From a virus: 47,765 nucleotides of DNA. Position 1 is the first letter of the stretch. Each line of letters opens with the position of its first letter. The stretch spans positions 1-47,765 of IMG/VR virus record IMGVR_UViG_3300021600_000010, one strand, 5' to 3'. The notes under the pieces are model-generated. The model worked only from the letters and a program-made list of their open reading frames with translations. It was not told the origin of the DNA and did no database searches. Both the position numbers and the translations under genes were made by a program. Shown here one piece after another: positions 11,201 to 17,632 of this stretch.

Positions 11201-11687
11201 AAACGTTGGGACGGATCCCAAAAAAGAATTTGGTACACCTCCAAATGGTGGGTGGATTATTGTTAGATATGGTGATAGTGACGGTACAAAACCATTCTCA
11301 GACGGTTATTATTATTTCTTCGTATACGGTCACTGTAACGCTAATTCTAATATTACTGTAGGTAAAACAGTGAAAATAGGTGATGAGTTAGGTAGTGCAA
11401 AATGGGCAGCTGGTAGTTCTACTGGATTACATTTACATTTACAAGTACATAGATTAACAACAACCGTATGGTCAACAAACGGTAATATAGATCCTTCAGT
11501 GTTTTTAAATAAAAAAGACGATTGTATAACAAACTTAAATGTACCAACACCAGTTGTTACTGCAGCTCAAGACGGTACAAACCCAGAAACCACAAGTTCA
11601 AGTGGTGATGGTGATAATAGTGGAACTCAATCTTCAGTGGCTAATATAGGAACAAGATTAAACACAAATAATTTAGGTAACATATAA
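5208..11687 (+). CDS. Giant baseplate hub protein with C-terminal M23 peptidase domain
   Basis: This is a 2159-residue protein. The N-terminal ~250 residues include IDIEIKSQVAPKIVIDFVDV and a GSCSPYGLFFNLPYPIFELTLKGYYG-like beta region typical of hub proteins that cap the tail tube. The long middle is Asn/Thr-rich with no family I recognise. Around residues 1770-1840 there is another hub-like segment (MMIQPMTYFDLAGVPMFSGAY). The C-terminal ~200 residues form a lysostaphin-type metallopeptidase: H1965-GGL-D1969, a YGH motif ending at H2042, and H2075-L-H2077. These match the zinc-binding and catalytic HxxxD and HxH signatures of peptidase M23. The role would be local cutting of peptidoglycan cross-links as the tail penetrates. 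A short Ser/Gly/Asp-rich tail follows. TAATG coupling joins it to the preceding gene, and the muramidase gene follows after one base. T4 uses a lysozyme domain in gp5 instead. Confidence 0.75.
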   Translation: MSYTKSEFTPNLISGPGLSQQNDVRILDPNPLGQIVPHEDLFIYASLKARQKSKTVLTENSLGKIELSNLIQQDISLTSPTSTQVIDREVLFKTKPVLTTDWTEIGGWKSSANKIYQDFEGFGITNIDIEIKSQVAPKIVIDFVDVRGATLFEQGSCSPYGLFFNLPYPIFELTLKGYYGKAVNYYLNLVKFNSKFNSETGNMECRAEFIGYTFAFLSDMIVSYVEASQNLKDQYNPQGILRQKYADTKKFYVNNGINIVGNGEQPWCDTPKNPNHCTTIMDLIGALKTFDDVQKSNIVGSPEYTELNDLVQLEKDYKDYANQVYNLINELNKDSNVKSSTSSSINSNTQPWKFCTTTNNGTTQEVVDGGTIYKYFNKTNNGLLLNSVNTILSRKIGKSNVYDSNIGITCLVDDPANFTDKKNLYSSKNLNTKPWMLGLLKPLGYPAVTGEEDFINSDPVLYPPGWSVSSTPVKEGLGLIDLGYIVDDINRELDLLNNPDNGIITLKRKEVIDGINAIISENIGFNPTIRNIFTVLLCNTDAFMEILKNVAVAAENYHKTENLTNYVSANGNEQIISGNNKYVYPWPTYLEKVHTPKTTSNGLANNQQGTKEVYPGNKFPNWPETIFVEDFIKALLVLKRQNDIQNNKTEGIPGYDNYAPINPLESQYWETTPSPIKYTDVEGKNDILKIIGERLFISLDHSFFQPIRLTEDSLLIPRIGVGNWNPIKNNQVGGGFLDQLAKVEAWNLANTLDNKDRLNGFINYSDSTTFIDDVFKQLNLSNNNNGGVFKIVTGNDIRKGSVISGGDDMGFNPNEQYCVFKSETNGIMIKKIDGNPSYVHPNPFKMDVNNLIKLIPPSRQSEFNNKKIQITNKTFSDSILKNYQNQFVSSTNNIDFSTTAFKAGATGFPKSLVGFDDNQKILSFDKPQLYSTLAITVGKNLIKDIDFSDWWLNGTLTDDSLAGSLTSNMGLVTYWSKFYAANPTNNYVSEISFLTIDGGRFSGLPEKQTDQIIYNNNLYDKIKGDVKTLSEVTIELEGSNSTNADVRPFYSIYAALSVGTPLVTTPLWLDNVNNFRKLTRGNGVVTLSEPDEAKNLAYLFLHSLKMTPNIVRVINNNGNFYHGSKNSSVIWSLKAFNTSSGVAKVPKAWLLTLGAQLWRWREFVGVDNNGRWKKPLTCIRCGTGDLPIGNGDPLVQPGWNSVDGGPRNNGNGKLDFRNDKTQYLTEIYGASPATTGYKYPSVFGPNYQALTDTSRGSSKTNGDGDYSKYIGFRYYNFYQEKTGKLSQYLNKEVGDTVVKEYSWPQTYIAPHHIPYISPATWDNISNGQGSAFVVLTDGKIGFQDYVTLMPNKRTVTGTNTNLDYNEDGTPISNNIYAHRSKEEDGNLGLIIQNLDDRVKDLIVNEFETWAIDEWKKTLLPIVDPVNFPPVGGTLTSSYSYLTGQKSPSSQQLPVTNLDDDIFTLALNSTSGLLYNYLLTQEYWILNSTPKIWYGYGDDTQLDTDKTNQFYDDGFVVSKSQFDQYLTTFLSEWNAAKTARLKELDDQNKNNNKTNGLEDTVTDDTDVKLSLYRTFKSLTDKWISSSTKGTMFFNIVNSANGSSCGYKSVPTTLASHFQYVNRVMGDIGNLAVIDINKLSVLKDNLKITLYQYLSDLLVDNEYLFFPLPTYVNLTGQGVKGEDLLDMFRPSLLDIKDISCGPLFLCMYVGGTSRQLKFKSSQNCPIDQNVLNNIADDGFSLTDLNAPEEILNPTNIKGSKSDGYTAFKVLYGVENQNHFKNIQLDQSEFSETAESLLVIDKISQQGGSDQSSKGQNLNSMYLTRSYTATIESMGNMMIQPMTYFDLAGVPMFSGAYLITEVRHNFKPNNASTTFKGVRQPRATIPIVTDAALAMKIDFKDVKGTPNGSIKNLATSSTSGNGTIPVVDPSHYPDISQDILKLFGNPVICTSQPKINSPYYRNSNGEYHGGLDIGFSNPDTKDVNGKGTSAKVISAYNGVVTNVGTDPKKEFGTPPNGGWIIVRYGDSDGTKPFSDGYYYFFVYGHCNANSNITVGKTVKIGDELGSAKWAAGSSTGLHLHLQVHRLTTTVWSTNGNIDPSVFLNKKDDCITNLNVPTPVVTAAQDGTNPETTSSSGDGDNSGTQSSVANIGTRLNTNNLGNI

Positions 11688-11688
11688 A

Positions 11689-12279
11689 ATGGCGGCAACA
11701 GTAACATCAAAATATTATAAAGCAATGTTAGAAACTTTGGCTTATACTGAAGGAACATTAGGTGTTTCTCAAAACGGTTATGATATATTATTTAACAATT
11801 TCATAATAAAAGGTTGGAACCCTAATTGTAAGTTTGGTCATGGTGGCAATAAATGGTTACAAAAGATTAATAAAAAAGGGGATAAAACTTCAGCCGCAGG
11901 CAGGTATCAATTTACAAGTGAAACTTGGTTTGAACTTTCTAAACATAATGAAAGTGTTTTAGGGTTAAAAAAACTATCAACACCAATAAGTTATGGTGGT
12001 AACACTTACGAATATAACGCACCATTTAACAAGACAAATCAAGATTATTTTGGTTATAAGTTATTATCGTCAAAGGTAAGTGAGAATGATTTAAAAAAGG
12101 CTGAAACATCTAAAGCTGATTTTGAGGCTGTTGCCAGACTTTTAGATAGGACTTGGACTTCACTTGCTAGGGTTAATGGTGATGGTAAAATACTTAACCC
12201 ACAAATATGTAAAGCTGGTTGTAAGTCAGCAACAGAAGAAGTTTGGACTGTTTACACTATAGCATTAGCAAAATATTGA
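11689..12279 (+). CDS. Lambda R-type muramidase (lytic transglycosylase, GH104-like)
   Basis: This 196-residue protein aligns by eye with lambda endolysin R. LETLAYTEGT matches the lambda LDMLAWSEGT stretch, so E21 is the likely catalytic glutamate. GYDILF, SAAGRYQFTSETW and RTWTSLARVNGDG match GYDVI, GAGRYQLLSRWW and NIWASLPGAGYG. Enzymes of this type cleave the glycan backbone of peptidoglycan and release anhydro-muramic ends. No signal peptide or transmembrane segment is visible. The gene starts one base after the hub stop codon, inside the baseplate block. It may therefore be a virion-associated enzyme working beside the M23 domain of the hub, rather than, or as well as, a lysis endolysin. 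No holin was seen nearby. It ends in TGA, one of few genes here to do so. Confidence 0.8.
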   Translation: MAATVTSKYYKAMLETLAYTEGTLGVSQNGYDILFNNFIIKGWNPNCKFGHGGNKWLQKINKKGDKTSAAGRYQFTSETWFELSKHNESVLGLKKLSTPISYGGNTYEYNAPFNKTNQDYFGYKLLSSKVSENDLKKAETSKADFEAVARLLDRTWTSLARVNGDGKILNPQICKAGCKSATEEVWTVYTIALAKY

Positions 12280-12314
12280 TTTATTTTATCGTTTTAATTA
12301 ATTATATTTAAAAT

Positions 12315-12944
12315 ATGATTATTGTAGGAAATATTGTAACCGAAGGTGGTTTAACAGGAGTACCTAATAACTTTAATATTTTAAGTATTGAAGATTATTT
12401 GAAAAATCCTGTGCATGATTTGCCGACAATATTCGTTGGTTGGGACTTAACAAAAACTTATATCGGTGAGGTTTCTATCTTGAAAAAGAAAATAAAAGAA
12501 AATCTTTATTGGACTTTTTCATCTTCTGAAAAGAGAACAAATTTCGAAAATGATTTGAAAAAATTCATTAATCGGTCTTATGATGATTATGTGAAAAAAA
12601 TAAAATTCATAAGTATAGACCCAATCATTTATAAAATAAATAATACTGAAGAATTTATTAGCAAAATAAACAACGTTGCAGGTGGTTTTGCATATTTATA
12701 TCAAAACAAAGTTGTGTATGTATACAATAACTTTGTTATTTATTCTATCGACTTAGAACAATTAGATTTTATAGGTTTTGATAGAGAAATAATATTAAGT
12801 AAACTAAAGGAGTTAACCAACTTTTCTAATACAGATGAGTTGAAAAATTTTAAAGGTGAACTAAAACATTTGAATATAAAATATTTGCCATACCTGATAT
12901 ATGCAACAAAAAATATTACTCCTAGCCTCATTCCTCAAGAGTGA
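12315..12944 (+). CDS. Hypothetical protein (209 aa)
   Basis: I do not recognise a family. The protein is Lys/Ile/Asn-rich, looks soluble and mixed alpha/beta, and has no signal peptide or clear transmembrane helix. It has VGWDLTKTYIG near residue 45 and a hydrophobic stretch near residues 125-155 (AYLYQNKVVYVYNNFVIYSI). It follows the muramidase by 35 bases and overlaps the next gene by 44 bases, so the two are probably co-expressed. The overlap is in a different frame and each frame has its own plausible start, so I do not read it as a frameshift. Confidence 0.7.
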   Translation: MIIVGNIVTEGGLTGVPNNFNILSIEDYLKNPVHDLPTIFVGWDLTKTYIGEVSILKKKIKENLYWTFSSSEKRTNFENDLKKFINRSYDDYVKKIKFISIDPIIYKINNTEEFISKINNVAGGFAYLYQNKVVYVYNNFVIYSIDLEQLDFIGFDREIILSKLKELTNFSNTDELKNFKGELKHLNIKYLPYLIYATKNITPSLIPQE

Positions 12945-13308
12945 TAGTTTAGATTTCTTCCTAAACAAAATTCAAAAAAATTTCGGAGTTAAAAAAGAAA
13001 ATGTATTTTTCTTTAAATTGGATAATGGTGATTATTTAATCACCTATAAACTTCAATTGGATATTGATAGTAAAATCGATATTAAAAAAGAACTTCCTAA
13101 AACAATACAAGTACATAAAAAAGGTGACACCATTTTTACAATTAATGCATTAAATAAGTTAATTGAAAAAGAAAGTGGTTTAAACGGTAATGTTAACCAT
13201 AAAGATTATAAAATAAATTGGGAAACATTTAAGAATAAGTTAATCTTATTGAAAGCAGACAACCTTGAGATATCTAATATTGAAAGAGTATTTTTACCAC
13301 GATCATGA
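12901..13308 (+). CDS. Hypothetical protein (135 aa)
   Basis: Unrecognised small basic protein. The N-terminus MQQKILLLASFLKSDSLDFF is moderately hydrophobic but too charged for a convincing signal peptide. The rest alternates short strands and helices (YLITYKLQLDIDSKIDIKKE; NWETFKNKLILLKADNLEIS). It begins inside the preceding gene (44-base overlap) and ends in TGA just before a promoter-like element at 13307. It therefore probably closes the transcription unit begun upstream. Function unknown. Confidence 0.65.
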   Translation: MQQKILLLASFLKSDSLDFFLNKIQKNFGVKKENVFFFKLDNGDYLITYKLQLDIDSKIDIKKELPKTIQVHKKGDTIFTINALNKLIEKESGLNGNVNHKDYKINWETFKNKLILLKADNLEISNIERVFLPRS

Positions 13309-13325
13309 TATTTATTAAATAAAAG
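13307..13325 (+). promoter_or_regulatory. Candidate late promoter element, TATTTAT type
   Basis: GATATTTATTAAATAAAAG, with TATTTAT at 13309-13315, lies exactly 22 bp before the ATG at 13331. The same 22-bp spacing occurs at 23239 and 43431. It overlaps the TGA of the upstream gene, marking a new unit that would run through 13331-14372 to the terminator at 14382. Confidence 0.5.
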
Positions 13326-13330
13326 AAATC

Positions 13331-13525
13331 ATGATTAGAAATAATAAGAAAAAAAATACGGACGATATCAGTTCAAAACTTGACACATTTCTTAATAAAA
13401 CAAAAGATGCGACTTGTGACGGTGAAGAATGTTTGATAAACAACCAAGAAGAAATCGTTAAACGTGAACATAAGAAAATCATCACTAGTGATGGTAGACA
13501 ACTTTTAAGTGAATATACAAACTAA
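13331..13525 (+). CDS. Small hypothetical protein (64 aa)
   Basis: A charged 64-residue protein, Lys/Asn/Asp-rich at its start, with two cysteines in DATCDGEECLIN and a C-terminal ITSDGRQLLSEYTN. No family recognised. It is supported as a real gene by a promoter-like element 22 bp upstream and by the next gene starting one base after its stop. Being in a putative late unit, it may be a minor virion or assembly protein, but that is only inferred from context. Confidence 0.6.
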   Translation: MIRNNKKKNTDDISSKLDTFLNKTKDATCDGEECLINNQEEIVKREHKKIITSDGRQLLSEYTN

Positions 13526-13526
13526 A

Positions 13527-14372
13527 ATGGCAAAAAACGAACTAAATGAGGCTCTAAATAGATATAGAGAACTTCTTAATTATGATGTTAAGAACGGTAA
13601 GACTTCTTTAAATGAAAAAAGAAATCATAGTTATCTATTAAATGAAGAAGACCCTGAAGAAGGAAATGATAATGCCGATTTCGATTTTGGTGATGAAAAA
13701 GGTGGAGAAGACAAAGGTGGTAAAGAAGAAGGCGGCGACAACGCAGACTTTGATTTTGGTGGGGAAGATACAGGTGGAGAAGGAGACGACGCAGGATTTG
13801 ATTTCGGCGGCGGAGAGGAAGGAGGTGAAGAAAAAGAAACTGATGAATTTGGTACCGCAGATGAGTTTAGTGCTGCTGATGATATAGAAGCTGAAGATAC
13901 TGATAGTGATGTTGAAGAAATTGATGTTACTGATATTGTAAAAAGAGCTGATGATGCTAAAGGTTATGCTGAAAAAGCTGTTACTGCAGCTGAAGAAGGT
14001 AAAGGTATGATTAAAGATTTGATGACAAAGTTTGACGCTTTACAATCATCACTTTCTAAAATCGACACCGTATCAACAGAAATTGCTAGTATCAAAAAAG
14101 ATATGCAAGCACAGAAACCAAAAGAAAAGTTAGAATTACGTTCTTTAGATAGTTATCCATTCAACGTTAAACTTACTGACTATTGGAATGACGAAAAATT
14201 AAAAGATAATTATGAAATCACAAACGGTTCTGAACCTGACGCACAGACACCAAGTGGGGATGTTAAAGTTTGGAAATTAGATCCTGAAGACGCTAAAGAT
14301 TTCAGTGAATTGGATATTAAAAAATCTTTTGTCCCTGAAAGCAAATCTAAGAAAAAAGTTTTATATAAATAA
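13527..14372 (+). CDS. Highly acidic repeat protein with coiled-coil middle
   Basis: This 281-residue protein starts at the ATG one base after the preceding stop; an in-frame GTG 18 bases earlier is less likely because it overlaps the upstream gene. After ~40 residues comes a Glu/Asp/Gly-rich stretch with three copies of a short repeat around FDFG (NADFDFGDEKGG, NADFDFGGEDTGG, AGFDFGGGEEGG), then more acidic sequence to about residue 140. Residues ~145-200 look coiled-coil (ADDAKGYAEKAVTAAEEGKG and onwards). The last ~75 residues look folded (SLDSYPFNVKLTDYW; SELDIKKSFVPES). Disordered acidic repeats plus a coiled coil would suit a scaffold, an internal head protein or a DNA mimic. I cannot decide between these from sequence alone. 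Confidence 0.75.
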   Translation: MAKNELNEALNRYRELLNYDVKNGKTSLNEKRNHSYLLNEEDPEEGNDNADFDFGDEKGGEDKGGKEEGGDNADFDFGGEDTGGEGDDAGFDFGGGEEGGEEKETDEFGTADEFSAADDIEAEDTDSDVEEIDVTDIVKRADDAKGYAEKAVTAAEEGKGMIKDLMTKFDALQSSLSKIDTVSTEIASIKKDMQAQKPKEKLELRSLDSYPFNVKLTDYWNDEKLKDNYEITNGSEPDAQTPSGDVKVWKLDPEDAKDFSELDIKKSFVPESKSKKKVLYK

Positions 14373-14381
14373 AAAACGAAG

Positions 14382-14408
14382 AAAGGGGAGTAAAATCCCC
14401 TTTTTTTA
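14382..14408 (+). terminator. Intrinsic (rho-independent) terminator
   Basis: An 8-bp perfect stem, AAAGGGGA (14382-14389) with TCCCCTTT (14396-14403), closes a 6-base loop and runs straight into a T-tract ending near 14407. It sits 10 bases after the stop of the acidic protein and 72 bases before the gp32-like gene. It therefore separates the putative late unit from the replication module. Confidence 0.88.
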
Positions 14409-14479
14409 TTTACAAATGTGTGTTTCATACATATACTTGTTTTAAGTATTTTATGTTTAACAATTAAAAAAAAGTAAAA

Positions 14480-15319
14480 ATGAGTAATGTATTAGATGCG
14501 ATTATGTCGCAGTATGAAAAAAACAAAAACTCTTCAGGTGGTAAAAATTTTGCTGAACCTGATTTCTCTAAGTACTTTAACCCAAGATTAGAAGATGGAG
14601 AAAAGAATGGTGAAGTAACCATTCGTTTGATGCCAACTAAAGACGGTGCATCACCGTTTGAAGAAGGTTATTTCCATGTTATGCAAGTTAATGGACAATG
14701 GAGAAAACTCTACTGTAGAGAACACAACAACGGTGAAACCTGTCCGTTATGTGAAGTAGAAAAGGCTTTAAAAGCTACAGGTAGTGAAGACGATAAGAAA
14801 ATCGCTAAAACTTACAAAGCAGCTAAGTTTTATTTAGCTCGTGTAATTGACCGTTCTAAAGAAGAAGACGGAGTTAAAATTTGGCGTTTCCGTCACAACT
14901 ACAAAGGTGAAGGTGAATTGGATAAGATGATACCACTTTTCACAAAAAAAGGTAACCTTTCTGACGCAAGAGAAGGTCGTGACTTAATTCTTATGTTAGG
15001 TCGTGGTGATAAGAATAACACAAAAGTTACTTCTATCATGGCAGAAGATCCATCAATGTTGACAAATGATAAAGCAAAAGCAACTGCATGGATGAAAGAT
15101 ACATCAACATGGAAAGATACCTATAAGGCATCTCCATTGGAATATCTTGAAATAATCGCAAACGGTGAAAACCCAGTTTGGGATAAGAAACTTGAAAAAT
15201 TTGTTGCAAAGGGTGAAGAAACTTCCAAAAAGGAAACACCAACCACAAGTGCAAAATATAAAGCTCCTGTTGTGGATGATGAAGCATCAGATGAAAACGA
15301 AGATGAAATGCCATTTTAA
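14480..15319 (+). CDS. 32: gp32-like single-stranded DNA-binding protein
   Basis: This 279-residue protein (T4 gp32 is 301) coats single-stranded DNA during replication and recombination. The core shows a zinc-site pattern matching T4 gp32: H66, C79, C88 and C91 in HVMQVNGQWRKLYCREHNNG and ETCPLCEVEKA; T4 uses H64, C77, C87 and C90. The C-terminus is strongly acidic (DDEASDENEDEMPF), the tail that in gp32 contacts partner replication proteins. It is the first gene after a terminator and leads the uvsX, nuclease and helicase cluster, so it probably opens the replication transcript. Its upstream region lacks the TATTTAT element seen at late units. The leader A8-GT-A5 before the ATG is almost identical to the one before the gene at 43431. 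Confidence 0.92.
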   Translation: MSNVLDAIMSQYEKNKNSSGGKNFAEPDFSKYFNPRLEDGEKNGEVTIRLMPTKDGASPFEEGYFHVMQVNGQWRKLYCREHNNGETCPLCEVEKALKATGSEDDKKIAKTYKAAKFYLARVIDRSKEEDGVKIWRFRHNYKGEGELDKMIPLFTKKGNLSDAREGRDLILMLGRGDKNNTKVTSIMAEDPSMLTNDKAKATAWMKDTSTWKDTYKASPLEYLEIIANGENPVWDKKLEKFVAKGEETSKKETPTTSAKYKAPVVDDEASDENEDEMPF

Positions 15320-15329
15320 TATTTAAGAT

Positions 15330-16385
15330 ATGTCCGAAAAACCAAAAAAATCCATAGGAAAAAAAGAGTTCTCATTAGATACTCTAAAAGATAGATTTAG
15401 TACTAAAACTAAATACAAAGCTGATAGATTTATCGACTTGGGTTCCGCATTCCAAAAAGCTACAGGTGTTCCTGGGCCAGCTCTTGGACACTTGAACGTT
15501 TTCTTGGGACATTCTGATACTGGAAAAACTACAGCATTATTAAAAAGTGCGATATGGTGTCAGCAAAATGGTATTCTACCAGTTTTTATTATTACAGAAA
15601 AGAAATGGAGTTTCCCTCACACTCAACTAATGGGTTTAGACGCAGTCGAAAAAAACCCTGGAGAGTGGGACGGCTTCTTCCTTTTCCGTGATGATTTTGA
15701 TTATATTGAACAAATCACAGAATATATTAATGAAGTGTTGGATGCACAATCAAAAGGTGATATCCCATATGACATAGTATTTTTCTGGGATTCCGTTGGT
15801 TCAATCCCTTGTAAGATGACCTACGAAGGTAAAGGTGGTAAGATGCATAACGCATCTGTCTTGGCCGATAAGATAGGTATGGGGTTAAATGGTAGGATTA
15901 CATCCTCAAGAAAAGAAACTTTATCAGACGGTAAAGTAAACAAATATACAAACACAATAGTGTTCGTTAATCAACCATGGGTAGAATTACCAGACTCCCC
16001 AATGGGTCAACCAAAAATTAAGATGAAAGGTGGTGAAGCCATTTATTTGAATAGTACTTTGATATTCCTTTTCGGTAACCAAAAAGGTGCTGGTACTAAC
16101 AAGATTATGGCAACAAAGAACGGTAGAAAGATTAAGTTCGCTGCACGTACTAAAATATCTATTCTTAAAAACCACGTAAATGGTATTGGTTATGAAGACG
16201 GTAGAGTTATCGTAACACCACACGGTTTTATTGATGACACCAAGGAAGCAGAAGAAGTTTACAAAAAAGAATATTCTGATTATTGGGCAGACACATTCAT
16301 TAAGAATGGTTTGGAAATTAAAGATGGTGAAGACTTTGAATTGGAAAGTTCAGCCATGGATATAGATTTAGAAGGATTAGAATAA
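15330..16385 (+). CDS. uvsX: UvsX/RecA-like recombinase
   Basis: A 351-residue RecA-superfamily strand-exchange ATPase (T4 UvsX is 391). The Walker A motif is GHSDTGKT at residues 60-67, and Walker B lies in DIVFFWDSVGS near residue 150. A FVNQPWVELPDSPMG stretch corresponds to the RecA motif-3/L2 region, followed by KIKMKGGEAIYLNSTLIFLF. The C-terminus is acidic (FELESSAMDIDLEGLE). It loads on single-stranded DNA covered by the gp32-like protein encoded 10 bases upstream and drives recombination-dependent replication and repair. The small gene at 16387 follows after one base, so the operon continues. Confidence 0.92.
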   Translation: MSEKPKKSIGKKEFSLDTLKDRFSTKTKYKADRFIDLGSAFQKATGVPGPALGHLNVFLGHSDTGKTTALLKSAIWCQQNGILPVFIITEKKWSFPHTQLMGLDAVEKNPGEWDGFFLFRDDFDYIEQITEYINEVLDAQSKGDIPYDIVFFWDSVGSIPCKMTYEGKGGKMHNASVLADKIGMGLNGRITSSRKETLSDGKVNKYTNTIVFVNQPWVELPDSPMGQPKIKMKGGEAIYLNSTLIFLFGNQKGAGTNKIMATKNGRKIKFAARTKISILKNHVNGIGYEDGRVIVTPHGFIDDTKEAEEVYKKEYSDYWADTFIKNGLEIKDGEDFELESSAMDIDLEGLE

Positions 16386-16386
16386 A

Positions 16387-16623
16387 ATGAAAATAGACTA
16401 CGAAAGATTAAAACAATTAAATATAGAGGCTATATTGGCTGATGGAAATCAAATGTCTTGTTATTATATAATACAATTAAGTATTGAAAGATATGTAACT
16501 GGTGATACCTTAACCAATGAAGCCATGAATTTTTTAATCGATTTAGGCATTCTAATACCAACTGAAGAAGACAAAAAAAAGATTGTAGAACCCTTTAATT
16601 TTACGGGTAATGACAGGCCTTAA
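16387..16623 (+). CDS. Small hypothetical protein (78 aa) in replication operon
   Basis: Unrecognised 78-residue, mostly helical-looking protein (YERLKQLNIEAILADGNQMS; TNEAMNFLIDLGILIP). It lies between uvsX (one-base gap) and the nuclease gene (14-base overlap), so it is almost certainly translated with them. The position would suit a small recombination mediator or regulator such as a UvsY-type protein, but I see no motif to support that. Function left open. Confidence 0.65.
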   Translation: MKIDYERLKQLNIEAILADGNQMSCYYIIQLSIERYVTGDTLTNEAMNFLIDLGILIPTEEDKKKIVEPFNFTGNDRP

Positions 16624-17632
16624 GGTAGTTAGAAAAAAAGAAAAAACCAAAACTCTACTTATTGACGGTAATGTTCTAATGAAACGCTCTTTTAACGGAG
16701 CTAAGAATGTTTTCTATAAAGACAGACATATTGGTGGCATCTTTCAATTTTACACCACATTGAGAAAACTTATCGTTGAGTTATCAATAGACAAAGTTAT
16801 AGTGATGTGGGATGGTGAAAGAGGTGGTTACCTTAGGCTTGACTACTATCCAGAATACAAAAACAATCGTCCAAAATACTTTGACGAGAATTATGAAATC
16901 CAAAAACTAAGAGTTAAAGCTTACGCTGAAGAATTATCTATTCGTCAGTACGAGCATCCTGATTGTGAATCCGATGATTTATTGGCTTACTATGCTCTTA
17001 ATAAAAAGAAAACTGAAGAAGTTATTATTTACACTAACGACAGAGACCTTTGTCAATTAATAAGTGATGAAGTAAGTCTTTTCTTAGCAGATAAAAAAAC
17101 TTTATTAGGTATCGGTAACTATAGTTGGCATTTCCAACATTATTATGAAAATGCTGGTTTAGTAAAAATAATTGAAGGTTGTGGCACTGACAATATTAAA
17201 GGTATTGTCGGCGTAACCGAAACAACTTTATTAACCCACTTTCCTGAACTTAAAACAAGAAAGATGACGTTGGAAGAAATTATAGAAAAAACTAAAGTAT
17301 TGAAGGAAGAAAAAAATTTAAAAGTTTTTGATTCAATCATTGAAGGTAAAACAAATGGGGCACATAAGGGTAATGTTTATGAGATAAACAAAATTATAAT
17401 TGATTTACACGAACCTCTTTTAACGGGTGAAGCCAAAGAAGAAGTATTAAATCTCGTAAACTTACCATTAAACCCTGAAGGTAGAGATTACAAGAACGTC
17501 TTAAAAATGATGTTCGAGGATGGCGTTATGTATGCCATACCAGGTGGAGAAAACGGGTACGTAAATTTCCTCGATCCGTTTCTTAAATTAAGTAAGAAGG
17601 AAAAAACAAATTTTAAAAATTCAAAAATATGA
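16610..17632 (+). CDS. T4 RNase H-like 5'-3' exonuclease (FEN family)
   Basis: A 340-residue metal-dependent flap/5'-nuclease (T4 RNase H is 305) that would remove RNA primers and flaps. The acidic metal-binding positions of the family are visible: LLIDGN near residue 17, MWDGERGG with RLDYYPEYKNNR near 65-85, CESDDLLAYYA near 120, YTNDRDLCQLI near 140 and GCGTDNIKGIVGV near 190. The last is the H3TH DNA-binding region, although its usual GIxGIG sequence is altered to GIVGVTE. It overlaps the upstream small gene by 14 bases and the downstream gene by ATGA, showing tight coupling in the replication operon. Confidence 0.85.
   Translation: MTGLKVVRKKEKTKTLLIDGNVLMKRSFNGAKNVFYKDRHIGGIFQFYTTLRKLIVELSIDKVIVMWDGERGGYLRLDYYPEYKNNRPKYFDENYEIQKLRVKAYAEELSIRQYEHPDCESDDLLAYYALNKKKTEEVIIYTNDRDLCQLISDEVSLFLADKKTLLGIGNYSWHFQHYYENAGLVKIIEGCGTDNIKGIVGVTETTLLTHFPELKTRKMTLEEIIEKTKVLKEEKNLKVFDSIIEGKTNGAHKGNVYEINKIIIDLHEPLLTGEAKEEVLNLVNLPLNPEGRDYKNVLKMMFEDGVMYAIPGGENGYVNFLDPFLKLSKKEKTNFKNSKI

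Noticed and set aside
12901-12944. Possible frameshifted single gene from 12315 to 13308
   Set aside because: The second frame begins with its own plausible start and N-terminus and nothing indicates a shared domain; overlapping genes are simpler.
13642-13887. Lysine-rich plus-strand ORF inside the acidic protein gene
   Set aside because: It is the out-of-frame reading of GAA/GAT-rich repeats, which automatically yields Lys/Thr-rich sequence.
14432-14439. TATACTTG as a Bacteroidetes -7 promoter box before the gp32 gene
   Set aside because: It has one mismatch to TAnnTTTG and no TTTG box at the right distance upstream, so support is too weak.
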